From: Mesocentrotus franciscanus
Taxonomy: Eukaryota; Echinodermata; Echinoidea; Camarodonta; Strongylocentrotidae
Direction: 5' to 3'
DNA: 64,000 nucleotides
Assembly: GCA_037976565.1 (NCBI GenBank)
Contig: CP137684.1
Location: 16,036,158-16,100,157, forward strand
The translations under genes were made by a program, and so were the position numbers. The notes under the pieces are model-generated. The model saw only the letters and a list, made by a program, of their open reading frames with translations. It ran no database searches and was not told where the DNA came from. Of this stretch, positions 1 through 11,339 are shown one piece after another. Position 1 is the stretch's first letter. Each line of letters opens with the position of its first letter.

Positions 1-374
1 AACAACACCCATTTTGAACAAGAGTTAAATGATGTTTATCGTCAAAAGAGCAAAGGAGTTGAATACTTTTAATAAACGTTTACCCTTTAGTTTTTTGTTC
101 GCGAATTGTTACTTCCTCCAGACCCTTTTATTATTTATGTTGACTTCTATTGACTAATGTTCTTGTGAAACGGTTCCTCTCATTTTTCTGTTTCTATTAA
201 AACCAACTTAATATCAGGGTGGACTTCACCTTTAAGCAGACAAGCAGTTTCGTTCAACATGTTCAAAGTACAATTGAACTGTCACCACTGTCCCCACATT
301 GTCACGTGACTTTGTTTAGTGTTTACTATCTAGGGTTTTGTCATTGTCATGACTGTATTCTTAGATCTACAATA
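1..374. other. intergenic, nothing recognised
   Basis: AT-rich unique-looking sequence. I see no splice-flanked coding segment, RNA gene or repeat family shared with the rest of the window. Confidence 0.5.
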
Positions 375-533
375 GGGACTTTTAGATTTACACGACGAGA
401 ACGTGGACTGCCACGTGTGCCATTCTTTCAAGGCACTGGCCCGTGCCCGGCAGTGCCTTAAAAGGACGTCACATTACCTTAAAGGATGTCACCGTGGCAG
501 TCCACGTTCTCGTCGTGTAAAATCTAAAAGTCC
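375..533. mobile_element. fold-back MITE, family D copy 1
   Basis: The two ends are inverted copies of about 40 bp. The left arm starts GGGACTTTTAGATTT and continues through ACGACGAGAACGTGGACTG; the right arm is its reverse complement, ending AAAAGTCC. The middle carries short GGCACTG/CAGTGCC inverted repeats and two copies of an AAGGACGTCACATT-like motif. A second copy with the same arms lies at 9,978-10,135. There is no coding capacity. The target duplication is not clear; a TA on each side is possible. Confidence 0.8.
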
Positions 534-717
534 ATATTGTCTTCTTATTATCGACGCACTCCTACGCGTACAGATATAATAATAATAGTGGGTTCTTGTA
601 TAGGGCTTTACAAAAAAGTTGTTGTATCTTAAAATCTACGGTCGGCTTTTTATTAATTTAGTTTTTACCGTCCTTTACAAGAAAAAAAGTTTAATGAATG
701 AAAAAAATATGTATTAA

Positions 718-1243
718 AGGTACTATGTCCCATTTGCAGGCCAAAAAATGAAAAGGTTAAATTCCAACGGCATTTGAAAGACAATACTAATTTAGAACTT
801 CCCTAAAAAAGGGGGCTTGAAAATGTCTTTAAGTGGGAAAATAACGACTATTAGTTGTCGAATCGACTTAGGAGCTATAGAGCCAGTAAGTAATAGTCTG
901 ATTTTTCAGACCATTGTACCGAATGGTCGTACGTTTTATGCTGCGCAAAGATTCAATCAGTTTAATTTTGGCCATTACAAGAAGTGGGTTATTGATGTAG
1001 ACAAATGCTCATGTACCCTTTACAGCTCATTTTATGTATGTTATTACCAAAGATGAAAAAGCCAGTCAGTCACTCAATAGTGTCTGACAGTGAAGTCTAG
1101 CAAGTAAACAGGTTTCCTTGCATAATTTGAATATTAGGACACTGCTAACGTTTAAATTTCACAGATAGGACATACATGACATATTCATAATTCCTGCAAA
1201 GTTCTACAGAATTTGATGTTGGCTGCAAAGGGATATAGTATCT
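718..1243 (+). mobile_element. TTAA-flanked MITE, family A copy 1
   Basis: A 526-bp element whose left end is AGGTACTATGTCCCATTTGC. The right end is a decayed inverted copy of it. TTAA sits directly outside both ends (714-717 and 1,244-1,247). The interior matches three other copies in the window (28,108-28,646 reversed; 38,503-39,030; 62,570-63,095), for example the segments TGCTGCGCAAAGATTCAATC and GGCCATTACAAGAAGTGG. It encodes no transposase. A TTAA target duplication is typical of piggyBac-type elements, so a non-autonomous piggyBac-like element is the best guess. Confidence 0.8.
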
Positions 1244-1328
1244 TTAAAGCATTCAAAACTGAAAAATATTAGCCCAAGGAGCGAAAAAGCTTCCTCCCCA
1301 AAAAAAAAAAGGGGGGGAGAAAGAAAAT

Positions 1329-1352
1329 CGACCGACCGACCGACCGACCGAC
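1329..1352. repeat. (CGAC)n microsatellite
   Basis: About six perfect tandem copies of a four-base CGAC/GACC unit, just downstream of a poly-A/poly-G tract. Confidence 0.9.
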
Positions 1353-1369
1353 CCAGGTGCTGGCACTTA

Positions 1370-1760
1370 TAAGGGAATACAAAATCTTATTTTGTTTAGG
1401 CCTAGCGCTCATGTCTGTCAGACTCAGACTTGACACTCCTGGCGCTCCGCAATTATTACCCCGGCTTTAGCATGGCTGCCATAACGGCGCTCTTGCATTT
1501 CAAGGAATTAATTCATGTCAGGTACCCATTTACATCTCCTGGGTCGAGTGTGGCAAATGTAGATTAATGTCTTGCCAAAGGACGTTAGTGCCGCGGTGGG
1601 ACTCGAACCGCTGACCTTGTGATCCACAGTCCGGTGACGTTTCCACTACGGTGCTTTAGCATTTCAGGAATTTAATTCCTGCCAGGTACCCATTTACATC
1701 ATCTGGGTCGATTGTGGCAAATGTAGATTAATGTCTTGCCAAATGTAGTGCCGCCATAAT
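1370..1760 (-). mobile_element. tRNA-derived SINE, two partial units on the minus strand
   Basis: On the minus strand there is a tRNA-like head with a B-box (GGTTCGAGTCC) and an A-box-like GTAGTGGAAACGTCACC. It is followed by a body with CAAATGTAGATTAATGTC-type sequence and a GGTACCC motif. The body motif appears twice (about 1,500-1,590 and 1,680-1,755), so two units lie in tandem or one is nested in the other. The same family occurs at 2,340-2,540 and, best preserved, at 9,555-9,870. Confidence 0.7.
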
Positions 1761-2339
1761 GAAAACTAGCGCGCATCTGCTCGCCCGGAAACGTCCACAG
1801 AGGCTTTAACACGTAAATCATCATGTTTTTAGCACGTTTTTCCCACTAAAACACATGTATCTTTAGAACGCGTAATCGCCGCAAAAAGTGGTGAACAGAT
1901 CCTCAAAGTTCATTATTCTAGCTTCATGATCATGTATGTTTTACTAAGTAAATTCACAAAACCAGTGATTATTTTTCTTTCAAACTCGGGCATTCGATGG
2001 CAATTGTCTATGGAGAGAACAGAAATTTGACCCTAAATTTGCTACCCCGCGTTGTTTATCCGGACGTAACAGGATAAGTTGATGTCATATCGCAGAGGGG
2101 GGAAAAGTTTTGGAAAGAAGATAAAATTTCCCTTCCACTCATATAAGATCCATGGTGATTGGTTAGATATCCAGTGATCATTTTTTCTTCAAAGTTTTCG
2201 TATAATAAGCAGAATTATTACAAAGGTCACCCGGTATGTGGCGACGCGGCCTGTGTTGTGTGTGGTATGCGCATTGTTAGGTCTGTTCCGTGGCACACAC
2301 ACACACACGGACCTTATGCGCGTTTAGGGCCAAAAGTTT

Positions 2340-2540
2340 TCATTATGGGTGGGACTCGAACCGCGGACCTTATCCACAGTCTGGTGACGTTTCCACTACG
2401 GCGCTTTAGCATTTCAAGGAATGAATTCATGCCAGGTACCCATTTACATCACCTGGGTCGAGTGCGGCAAATATAGATTTATGTCTTGCCAAATGTAGTG
2501 CCGCGGTGGGACTCGAACCGCGGACCTTGTCCACAGTCAA
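2340..2540 (-). mobile_element. tRNA-derived SINE fragments, minus strand
   Basis: The B-box region (minus strand GGTTCGAGTCCCACC) appears twice, at about 2,343-2,360 and 2,505-2,525. Between them lies the SINE body containing the GGTACCC and TTGGCAAGACAT motifs. This is a partial tandem SINE like the one at 1,370-1,760. Confidence 0.7.
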
Positions 2541-3079
2541 ATAAACGAGGAGAAAGAAAACTTAATATCAAAATTCGAGGAATCATAATCATTCATTTTG
2601 ATGATGAATATAGCAAACTGAAAGATAAACAGATGTTTTATCCTAAAGTCAACAATTATGATATGTTTTTTTTATTTTTGAGAGGCCAGAGGGAAATTAA
2701 TGAACACCTGTGTCTGCTTTGATTTTTGAATATACATTTTTTTTGGTACCAGACGAAACCCGGATCTTCGCTAATCTGTTCAATCTTTGACCACCTAGAT
2801 TTTGTTTAAATCTGTAAATAGGCTTAGACCTTGCCCGCCTGCAAACACTCCAACTTAACAATCATGGCGATGATTTGTACACGCCTATCAATTATTTGAT
2901 ATGCCACTCCTGTATTAATGAGTAGCTTCTTTGAAAGCTATCACATTTCAAAGTTTATAATGAGGTTCTGTAATTATGTGGTCAATACAATATTAAAAGC
3001 AATCATTCTCAAAACAACAAGAATAATGTTATTTTAAGAAAAAAATTATTAAGGTCTTATGGTATTAATTAATTTAGTT
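2541..3079. other. intergenic, nothing recognised
   Basis: AT-rich sequence without a recognisable gene or shared repeat family. Confidence 0.4.
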
Positions 3080-3538
3080 GTGAAAGAGATCGTTTGAATA
3101 AAGATAGAGATGTGCAATTGCGACTAGGTTGGGAATGCTGTTGCATAACTTAGCCCCCTGTAGAAAATAAGGCGCGTTTGTAGTCGTTTATTCGGGGTTT
3201 GGGAAGGAAAAGATTACTGTACCGTAGCTGATAAGGTCTATAAAATATGTTTACAGTTAAATAATTTGGTGTCAGGTTATTGAGGGTTTTAAACATCATT
3301 ACCCTAATATGGAATATCTGGCGAGATTTTAAAGTCTCCCACCGCAGTATTTCATGCATTGAAGTAACAGAAAAATGTAATTGAGGCTTTATTTTCTGAA
3401 TAGTTCTTCCTGCTCTATTTTGTAGCTTTTGTAATTGATTAATGTATTTTTCATAGGAAGACTGCCGTATTATGTCCGCACAATCTAGATGAGATAGAAT
3501 AACAGTTTGGTATATAAGTTTTCAGTTTCTTCCATTAA
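3080..3538 (-). pseudogene. LINE reverse-transcriptase C-terminal remnant (part 2 of a split copy)
   Basis: The minus strand translates as the end of a non-LTR retrotransposon polyprotein. Recognisable blocks are [44 protein letters not shown] and YSNLFLPKPR, then GAKLCNSIP after a one-base frameshift at about 3,150. These match the usual pattern around the C-terminal 'LQNRAAR...LWNSLP' region of CR1/L2-like elements. Stops and a frameshift make it dead. It continues at 3,926 on the far side of an inserted MITE. Confidence 0.8.
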
Positions 3539-3925
3539 AGGTAAAGACCAGTTTTGGAAACGCCCCTCTCTCAAAAAATGAAATGGAAGCTCTCATTACC
3601 AATCATGTGAAAAATATGTTTTGACTAATACGTGATGATACAAATTTTGCCGGGAAACCGCCTACTAATTGATATATTTGGTAAATTATTATATCTATTG
3701 GGACCAAATAGATATCGCGCACGTGGTCGCGTAGTCCCATATACATCTTTCTGTGTACAGTGCTTGTAACTTTACCAAGACTGGGCCAAATTTCTTATCA
3801 TTTGGATGATTCCAGAACCTTGCAGTACACACCAATACTTATATGCTAGATGATCAAACTTTTCTGATCGATTCCACAACGTTTCTTTCACAATGCAATC
3901 GCATGATCAGAACTGGTCTTTATCT
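3539..3925 (+). mobile_element. TTAA-flanked MITE, family B copy 1, nested in a LINE
   Basis: A 387-bp element with ends AGGTAAAGACCAGTTTTGG and the inverted AACTGGTCTTTATCT. TTAA flanks both sides (3,535-3,538 and 3,926-3,929). It is nearly identical to 10,634-11,030 and, reversed, to 29,503-29,877. It splits a LINE open frame, and deleting the element plus one TTAA rejoins that frame. No coding capacity. Confidence 0.85.
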
Positions 3926-4150
3926 TTAATGTATTTTCCTAAACGACGTAGAAATGAAACCATACGACCAACTTTTTTACAAAGATGATTTACATGTACA
4001 TCCCGCTTCAGTTCTGCAACAATGTACACATCCAAGTATTTCAAGAATTTCACTTGATTGATTACATGACCATTGATATTTCTATCAAGTCTGTTACACT
4101 TTTTGAGCATGTGTTACTACTCGTAGTAGGTCCATGGTTTAACAATCCTG
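3926..4150 (-). pseudogene. LINE reverse-transcriptase remnant (part 1 of a split copy)
   Basis: The minus strand encodes INGHVINQVKFLKYLDV, then LCKKVGRMVSFLRRLGKYI. This is the segment that precedes KLIYQTVI in non-LTR reverse transcriptases, and it joins directly to the fragment at 3,080-3,538. The 5' part of the LINE is not seen; a CT tract begins shortly after 4,290. Confidence 0.75.
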
Positions 4151-4295
4151 TTAATACCACTTTATCGCTTTCCATCTACTTCTCTCTTGCTTGTACATGA
4201 CTGTATTAGATTTGTTGTTGTTGGTATTTTCTCATACTTTCTGTCCCTCTCCTTCCCCACCCCCTTCTTCCCTCATTCCCTCTCATATATCTCAT

Positions 4296-4500
4296 TCTCT
4301 CGTTCTCTCTCTCTCTCTATCTATCTATCTCATTCTCTGTCTCCCTCCCCCTTATCCATCTTTTTCTTTCTCCCTATCTCCCTCTCTCTTTCTCTCTTTC
4401 TCTTTCCATCTCTCTCTCTGTCTCTCTCTATCTCGCTCTCGCTCACTCTCTCCATCTCTCTCTCCCCCTCTCTCTCTCTTTCTCTTTCTCACTCCTTCTC
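4296..4500. repeat. (CT)n-rich low-complexity tract
   Basis: CT dinucleotide repeats interrupted by CTAT, CCCT and CTTT variants. Long Ser/Leu-rich and Arg/Glu-rich frames here are artefacts of the repeat. Confidence 0.9.
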
Positions 4501-4599
4501 TTTTCCTGTCTTCATTTCTTCCTGTCCATTTAAAAACCAAAAGAATATCAGTAACCGAAACCGACTGACCAAATTGATGATCTTATACTGCGTGGGCTG

Positions 4600-5470
4600 A
4601 ATCAAAATTCAAGGTTTCACTTTTTTCAAACTATACCACTTCGTTTACCTCGAAATTGAAGAGGAAAAGGAAGGAAATGTCGAGAGCCCAGCATTACCAC
4701 GCATAATTAACATAAACACTTACAAAGAATAACCCCTTTAGAACGACGGTAAACACACTACGGTCAATTATGACCTTACTCTCACAGAGGAAGGCCTTGA
4801 AAACCACTCGCTCATTTTGAAAAATATGGAATTAAAATCAGTTTCAAGGATTGTAGAAAGCAGGATTGTGCGAATTGTGAAAATTGTATGGAATTCAATG
4901 TCTTTTCTATATATGATGCTATCTTTCATTTGATATTGTTAGTACCACGGTGTGAATAGAATTCATGTTATCCTTGTTGAAAAATAAATAATGATTTGCA
5001 CATACCCAATTGATATTTTTCAATATTATTTAAAGCTATTATTTTCTCACGCTGTAAGAAACTCAGTGATAACATCCCATTGCCTTGACATAGTCACAGA
5101 GGGCGCAAAAAAGCTGAAGACTTCTCCGTTTTCTTCAGCTGATAACGCAACTTTGAAACATAGAGAAATGTTCATCCCGTGGCATACAAATATTCATTAA
5201 GTCTTTTTTTTTTAATTTTGTAAGAGTACCACGAAAGCAAAGAATAAATATTACAAATTTATTTTACCTGGAAAAAATGTATTGTAATGTTCCTTTAGTG
5301 TCGATATGTTTCTGACTCCGAAATACAATTTTTTCTGCATGAGAAAAGGAATGCATATTGTCTATTACTTTATTAGTCAATAAATTTTGAATATTCATCA
5401 GTACAAACAATGGTCAGATTTTGTGGAATGCCAAAATGGCAAAAATGACGGCACAACTGACAAAACCAGG
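4600..5470. other. intergenic, nothing recognised
   Basis: AT-rich sequence with no supported gene, RNA or repeat family. Confidence 0.4.
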
Positions 5471-5618
5471 GGCCCGTTTCATAAAACTTGTTATCTATAA
5501 CAACTGCTAAATTTCTATGACAAATTTGCTCTCAGCCAATCAGATGCCATGATTTCAGTAGCTTATAACAGTAGCTTGTAACATGTTATTGATATCAAGT
5601 TTAATGAAACAGGGCCCA
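5471..5618. mobile_element. fold-back MITE
   Basis: The ends are GGGGCCCGTTTCATAAAACT and the inverted AAGTTTAATGAAACAGGGCCC, with a 105-bp AT-rich centre. Short inverted motifs (GCTTATAACA, GTTATAACTG-like) continue inward. This looks like a small non-autonomous DNA element. Confidence 0.75.
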
Positions 5619-6283
5619 GTTACCTTCCCATAGGCCGCCGCAGTGCATGTCCATTTATGTGTGGAAAATGTTTTCAGGGATTTTTTTTTTCTTCAGATGA
5701 AGCCGAGTACTGATTACTTGAGTAAGGTTTAAAATTTCTGGAAAGCTAGATTGTATGATATACAACCAGATGAGAACGGCAGACCACGTCGCTGACCAGG
5801 CTGGCCGACAGACTGAACACGTCGGGTTTTTTTCTCCAAATATGCCCATGAGAAAATGTTACATTTTCGGACACCATAGACATAATGTAACGGATTTGCC
5901 GAGAGAGTCTTGTACACCACGCCTTGGGTTTATCGTTATATCTCTTTCATTGATCATTGATTGATCGGTTGCTTGTATTCATATTCCATGCAAAACTAAC
6001 AAAGCATATTATATTTACAAAATATTAACATTTTTGTTAGTAATATGGACACAAATAAATGATGAATCATAGTAAATGATAGCATGCAAGAATATTCTGT
6101 AAATCATTGAATACGGAAATGAAAAGTGAGCCTACTTAAAAGGTAGACTTCTTGAGTGTAGTTTCACTGAATTAAAACTACTGACTTAATAATATTATAC
6201 AGAAAAAAAACCAAGAATACACAAACACTAGATCGAGACTAAAAGAAAAATAAAACAAAATACAACATGTTCCGGCTAAAAGT

Positions 6284-6403
6284 GGAAGAGAGAGAGAGAA
6301 ATAGAGGAGGAGGGGGAGAAGAATAGGATAGATAGATAGATGGAGAGGAAGGTAGCTAGATACCATAGATAGATAGATAAATAGTGGGTATATGGATAGA
6401 GAA

Positions 6404-6448
<45 letters not shown>

Positions 6449-6500
6449 AAGAAAGATAGAGAGGGGAGGGGGAAGGGGAGGGGGGAGACAGAGAGACGAA
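6284..6500. repeat. (GA)n/(GATA)n tract
   Basis: GA-rich sequence with GATA stretches at 6,325-6,405 and a pure GA run at about 6,409-6,440. Confidence 0.9.
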
Positions 6501-6929
6501 ACAAGTAGTAAAGCGAAAGAGGGAAATAGTAGTAGTATAGAGTAAGATGGAAAAGCGAACAGCAATGAATTGACAAAAATAATCATTTCAAAGAGTTGTC
6601 TATTGGGTAGTTTTTCATACTCCTGGAGAAAATAACGTTTAAGTGCATTCCTGAAAACATATAGAGTGGATCTCTCTTTCAAATCATTGCGAAGGGAATT
6701 ACAAAATTTGTTCTCCTGTCTATAACAAATTTGAAGTGGATGAAACTACAGTATGGTCATCCCAATGACACGTTTCTGGCATCCGTACGATTGTGATGAC
6801 GCTTGTATGGATATCATTATTCGTATTAATGAATGACATTTCACTAGTTTTCATTCTGAGTGCTTGAAGTGGTTCTTGGAGTTTATGGAAAATGCCAAAC
6901 CCTTGGACTTTCGAAACGTAATAGAGAAG

Positions 6930-6975
6930 AGAAGAGAGAGAGAGAGTGGGAGAGTGTGTGTGTGTGTGTGTGTGT
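6930..6975. repeat. (GA)n then (GT)n microsatellite
   Basis: A GA run is followed directly by an uninterrupted TG run of about 22 bp. Confidence 0.85.
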
Positions 6976-7638
6976 TCATCTCCTTACAAAGCCCTGAACA
7001 TATTTGCATATAACAAAAACTATACTTGTGCGGTTTATTTGGTCGTAGGCCAATTAACAATGTTCCTTTCCATTGTTTCGGGTTAGTTTTTGTTTGCAGT
7101 TTTTATGTACCATAAAATTCTCCTCTCTCATGTACTCAGGTTTTAATTTGATAATAACTTTCAATATGTAATAAATTTGTCGAAATTATCCAATGTATAC
7201 TCAAAAGAGTGCATGTAGGTCATTAAAGCACTGTAAAATATATCATGAATATTTGTAACTTAAATGAATTTGATTTCGGACTTATTCTTTGTTTTCTATC
7301 CTTAACAAAAAAACATCACCGTGTATGGATGGAAGTACACAGTGCATAGTGGGTGGTGGGGGGGGGGGGGTGCTGGGGCTGCAGCCATTTTTTTCTTCTC
7401 GCTCGCTCGCTTTAACCGCTCGCAAAGGAACACAAAACTGAAAAGTTGATATTGCAATTTGGTAAGGTATTAAAACAAAGATGCATCTGTTTCGTTTCAC
7501 AGTCAATCCTCATTCATAACATTCATATAGAGATGTTCAAACTTGATTTTTTTGTTGGTTTTGTTTCATGGGATATATCCGATATAGCAACAACGAACAA
7601 GAAAGTAATTAAACCGAAACGACAAAATCCAAACTTAA

Positions 7639-8009
7639 AGATAAAGTTGAATTCTGGTCATGTGATTGCATTGTGAAAGAGGGTGTGGAATCGATCAGGA
7701 TAGGTTGATCATCTAGCATATAAGTATTGGTGTGTGCTGCAAAGTTCTGGAATCACCAAAACGATAAGAAATTTGGCCCAGTCTTGGTAAAGTTACAAGC
7801 ACTGTACACAGAAAGATGTATATGGGACTACACATAAAAATCCGTCCCGATTTTGATGCTGTTACATGCAATATTTAGAATATAAAGGCATTTGAAGAGC
7901 CATGCTTGTCATGGAAAATTTTTAATCTGATGTTCTTCCACACTTGCATAATAACAATGATAACGCTCACAAATTATTGTTCACCTCTTCCCAGAACTCA
8001 ACCTTCTCT
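7639..8009 (+). mobile_element. TTAA-flanked MITE, family B2 copy 1
   Basis: A 371-bp element with ends AGATAAAGTTGAATTCTGG and the inverted CCAGAACTCAACCTTCTCT, and TTAA on both sides (7,635-7,638 and 8,010-8,013). About 180 bp of its left half (CATGTGATTGCATTGTGAAA through GTATATGGGACTAC) matches the reversed family B elements. Its right half differs and is shared only with 35,755-36,147. It is a mosaic of a common left part and a private right part. Confidence 0.75.
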
Positions 8010-8833
8010 TTAAACGTACGGGTACCATCCGCCATGTCCACACGTACCTTATACGTTACAAGGGATAAATCAATCGATAAGCAAAGTTCTTCTCACTTAT
8101 CATCTGCTTGTATGAGTACACGAAACCAACCTCGTAAATCGTTGAAAGTACTTTTAGAGATAAATACCAGTTTCCACGAAGATGTAACAAAAGCCACGAA
8201 TGTGATGATATAATATGATAAGCTATTCATGTTTATGAAATTTGAGATTATTTCAGTTTCTCCTTCAGATCTAGTTTATTCTCTTACACAATACGCATGA
8301 CCTATGTGTATAGATGGAGGTGTCGTAGTATAGTTGACACAATACCTGTACTGTGCATCGTAATGATTAGTGATGAAACCGATAAAACAAAGTAATACAT
8401 AAGTAAATGGCGAACAGAGAAAAGCACCCCCAAAAGATAATTAAGACCGACGGCCCTTGGGGTCGACAGTCCACGAGACCGACAAAGGGAAGATAGAAAG
8501 ATGTTAGTCTCATTTACAAATTTACGAATTTAGTTTTGACAAGTAACTGATCTAACTTCTGGTTGATGTAATTTGTATTTACTTTACTTTACTTACTTAT
8601 TTACTTCTGTTTAGAGAAATAAAATATTTCATAAAACAAAATATACCCCATTCTCGAGAAACATAAATCGGGACAAATCAATTTTCAAAATACTTTGAGA
8701 ATTACAAAAATTTGTACGGGTATAATTAATTAAATGTATCAGCAGGGCCGTCAACTTAGAAACAACACGAGGTATACATACACAATATTTGATTTAGTCG
8801 GTAACAATGTACTTTGGACTTACCTAGCTTTAA
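8010..8833. other. intergenic, nothing recognised
   Basis: AT-rich; contains a short ACTTTACTTTACTT run near 8,580. No gene seen. Confidence 0.4.
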
Positions 8834-9234
8834 AGAGCAGATTGAGTTCGCGGAAAGGTGAAAACAATAATTTGTGAACCTTTTTGTATTCTTTTTATGT
8901 TAGTGTGGAAAAGCATCCTAGAAAAGATGTCCCTGAAAAGAATGGTTCTCCAAAGTCCCCAATATTCGAAATACGACAAGTATAGCAGCTAAAAGTTGTG
9001 TCCACTTTTTCATGTCACATGTTTGTGCAGTCCCATATACATATTTCTGTGTACAGTGCATGTAACCTTTGTCAAACTGGGCCAATTTCTTATCATTTTT
9101 ATGATTCCAAAACCACACAGACACAGTATACACCAATACTCATCCGATACATGCTCAAACTTTTCCAATAACTTCCATGCCGTCTTTTACATCTTTTACA
9201 ATGCATTGCACATGACAAGAACTCATATTAGTCT
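8834..9234 (+). mobile_element. TTAA-flanked MITE, diverged family B relative
   Basis: The segment AGTCCCATATACATATTTCT through CACACAGTATACACCAATAC is clearly homologous to family B, but more diverged. The left end AGAGCAGATTGAGTTCGCGG and the right end GAACTCATATTAGTCT are imperfect inverted repeats, each next to TTAA (8,830-8,833; 9,235-9,238). Confidence 0.6.
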
Positions 9235-9554
9235 TTAAAACTACCGATGAAGTACATGTAGGAGACTCCCAATATTTGAACTATCGTGTGAGGAATGCCG
9301 GAATACAAACCAAGAAAGAGATAATGAGATAAAAATCAAACATGTTCGCATTCTTTACCCCCCAGAATAACCTGCTCTTTGTAACTACAGTTGGTTAAGA
9401 TTTCACCGGATGACGTTATCCAACCCTGCACTGTGCAAAACTATATCTAGATTTTCCGCATCAATAACCGTTTCAAAATAAATATAGAATGGTGCAGTAT
9501 TGTTATGCTATCTGCTGTCATAATGAAAATAATAATAAAATGGATATATTATGT

Positions 9555-9870
9555 GTAGAGGTGTCGTGGTCGAGTGGATATATGGATCGGACTGTGGATC
9601 ACAAGGTCCACGGTTCGAGTCCCGCCGCGCCACTAATGTCCTTTGGCAAGACGTTAATTTACATTTGCCACACATGACTCAGGTGAGGTAAATGGGTACC
9701 TTGTAGGATTATTCCTTGAAATGCACTGTGCTCTGATAACGGCTGTCGGAGCTTAAGCTAGGGTTAATAATTTCCTAAGCTCTTTGGAAGTGCGTAGGGA
9801 CGTTATATTGTGATTTGCGCTATACAAGAACGGAATACTATTATTAAGATTATTATTATATTGTTATGCT
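9555..9870 (+). mobile_element. tRNA-derived SINE, best-preserved copy
   Basis: The tRNA-like head carries an A-box (GTGGTCGAGTGG) and a B-box (GGTTCGAGTCC) with the usual spacing, so it could once have driven its own Pol III transcription. The body follows (CTTTGGCAAGACGTTAATTT, then GGTAAATGGGTACC). The tail ends with TTTGCGCTATACAAGAACGG and an ATT/ATA-rich 3' end, as in many invertebrate SINEs. Confidence 0.8.
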
Positions 9871-9977
9871 ATTTACTCTCATAATAATAATAAAATAAAT
9901 TCAATATTTCTTGTATACCCCGGGTAGCCTCATCAGTATTAATACTGTTCCCCCTGAGAGCACTTAATCATGAATAA

Positions 9978-10135
9978 GGACTTTTTGATTTGCACGACGA
10001 GAACGTGGACTGCCACGTGTGGCAATGTGACGTCCTTTTGGCCGGGCACTGCCAGTGCCTTAAAAGGACGTCACATTGCCTTAAAAGGATGTCCACGTAG
10101 CAGTCCACGTTCTCGTCGTGCAAATCTAAAAGTCC
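9978..10135. mobile_element. fold-back MITE, family D copy 2
   Basis: Same arms as 375-533: GCACGACGAGAACGTGGACT on the left and its inverse on the right, with AAAGGACGTCACATTG repeats between. The sequence on its right (CAGCTTTAGCACGGCTATCG) resembles the SINE body on the minus strand, so it may sit inside a SINE. Confidence 0.8.
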
Positions 10136-10139
10136 CTAA

Positions 10140-10290
10140 TAACCCAGCTTTAGCACGGCTATCGTGATAAGGCGCACGAACATTCAAAGAATGTCTTCGA
10201 TCCCACAGCAGGCATTGAACCACAAACCATGTGCTTCACAGTCTAGCGACGCATCCCCTATATAGACCACGACACCTCTACACATCCAAT
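10140..10290 (-). mobile_element. degenerate tRNA-like SINE, minus strand
   Basis: Read on the minus strand it begins GAGGTGTCGTGGTC and later has GGTTCAATGCC in the B-box position, then decays. It is the same family as 9,555-9,870. Confidence 0.6.
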
Positions 10291-10633
10291 TCACGTTAAA
10301 CGACCTATACATATCCACTCTTGTTTATATATATTTTGACTGTTAAACTAAACAAAATTTTGTACATTTGGGACATTTGGGACATTTGGGGCTGCAATAG
10401 GTTCACCAGTAGTTTTGGAAATCAGTCAGTCATGTATTATATTGTATATTAGTCAATCCTCATGTACAGCATTCATATAGAGCTGATCGAATTTGAACAT
10501 TTTATATCAGATCTGTCCGACATAGCAATAGCGAACCTGAAAGGTATTAAATCCGTCCCGGCAAAATCCAAATTTTGGGGTATACTATTAGGTTTTTTGT
10601 TTTCATCCAATAAACGTAAAAAAGACACTTTAA

Positions 10634-11030
10634 AGGTAAAGACCAGTTTTGGAAACGCCCCTCTCTCAACAAAATGAAATGGAAGCTCTCATTACCAATC
10701 ATGTGAAAGAATATGTTTCGACTAATACGTGATGATACAAATTTTGCCGGGAAAGTCGGAAACCGCCTACTAATTGATATATTTGGTAAATTATTATATC
10801 TATTGGGACCAAATAGATATCGCGCACGTGGTCGCGTAGTCCCATATACATCTTTCTGTGTACAGTGCTTGTAACTTTACCAAGACTGGGCCAAATTTCT
10901 TATCATTTTGATGATTCCAGAACCTTGCAGTACACACCAATACTTATATGCTAGATGATCAACCTTTTCTGATCGATTCCACAACGTTTCTTTCACAATG
11001 CAATCGCATGATCAGAACTGGTCTTTATGT
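10634..11030 (+). mobile_element. TTAA-flanked MITE, family B copy 2
   Basis: A 397-bp near-identical copy of 3,539-3,925, with the same ends and TTAA at 10,630-10,633 and 11,031-11,034. It differs mainly by a short duplication at GCCGGGAAAGTCGGAAACC. Confidence 0.85.
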
Positions 11031-11339
11031 TTAAACACATACATACTTGTTCAGATAATTTGACTGTTGAACTTTACAAATTCGGGACATCTTTTTTAGA
11101 GGGGGTGAAATTAGATCCTTAGTAGGTTTGGAATCAGTCATTTATTAGGTGGAGGAATTTTAAATAATTTTTCAAAAGAATTTCTCCGCATTCATGGTTT
11201 AGTTGTGGTGGTTATTTTACCTGACTGCTAAGAAAGTATAAATGCTTGTTAGTAAGCAACCAGAGGACCGACGTCTTTAGGTCCTCTCCGAGGGACCATA
11301 TAAAGATAGATTATCCTGATAATGCATTAAATGTTTGTT

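Noticed and set aside
817..1056. 79-codon frame recurring at 38,608 and 62,762
   Set aside because: It recurs because it lies in the family A MITE. The copies have different frames and stops, so it is not a conserved protein.
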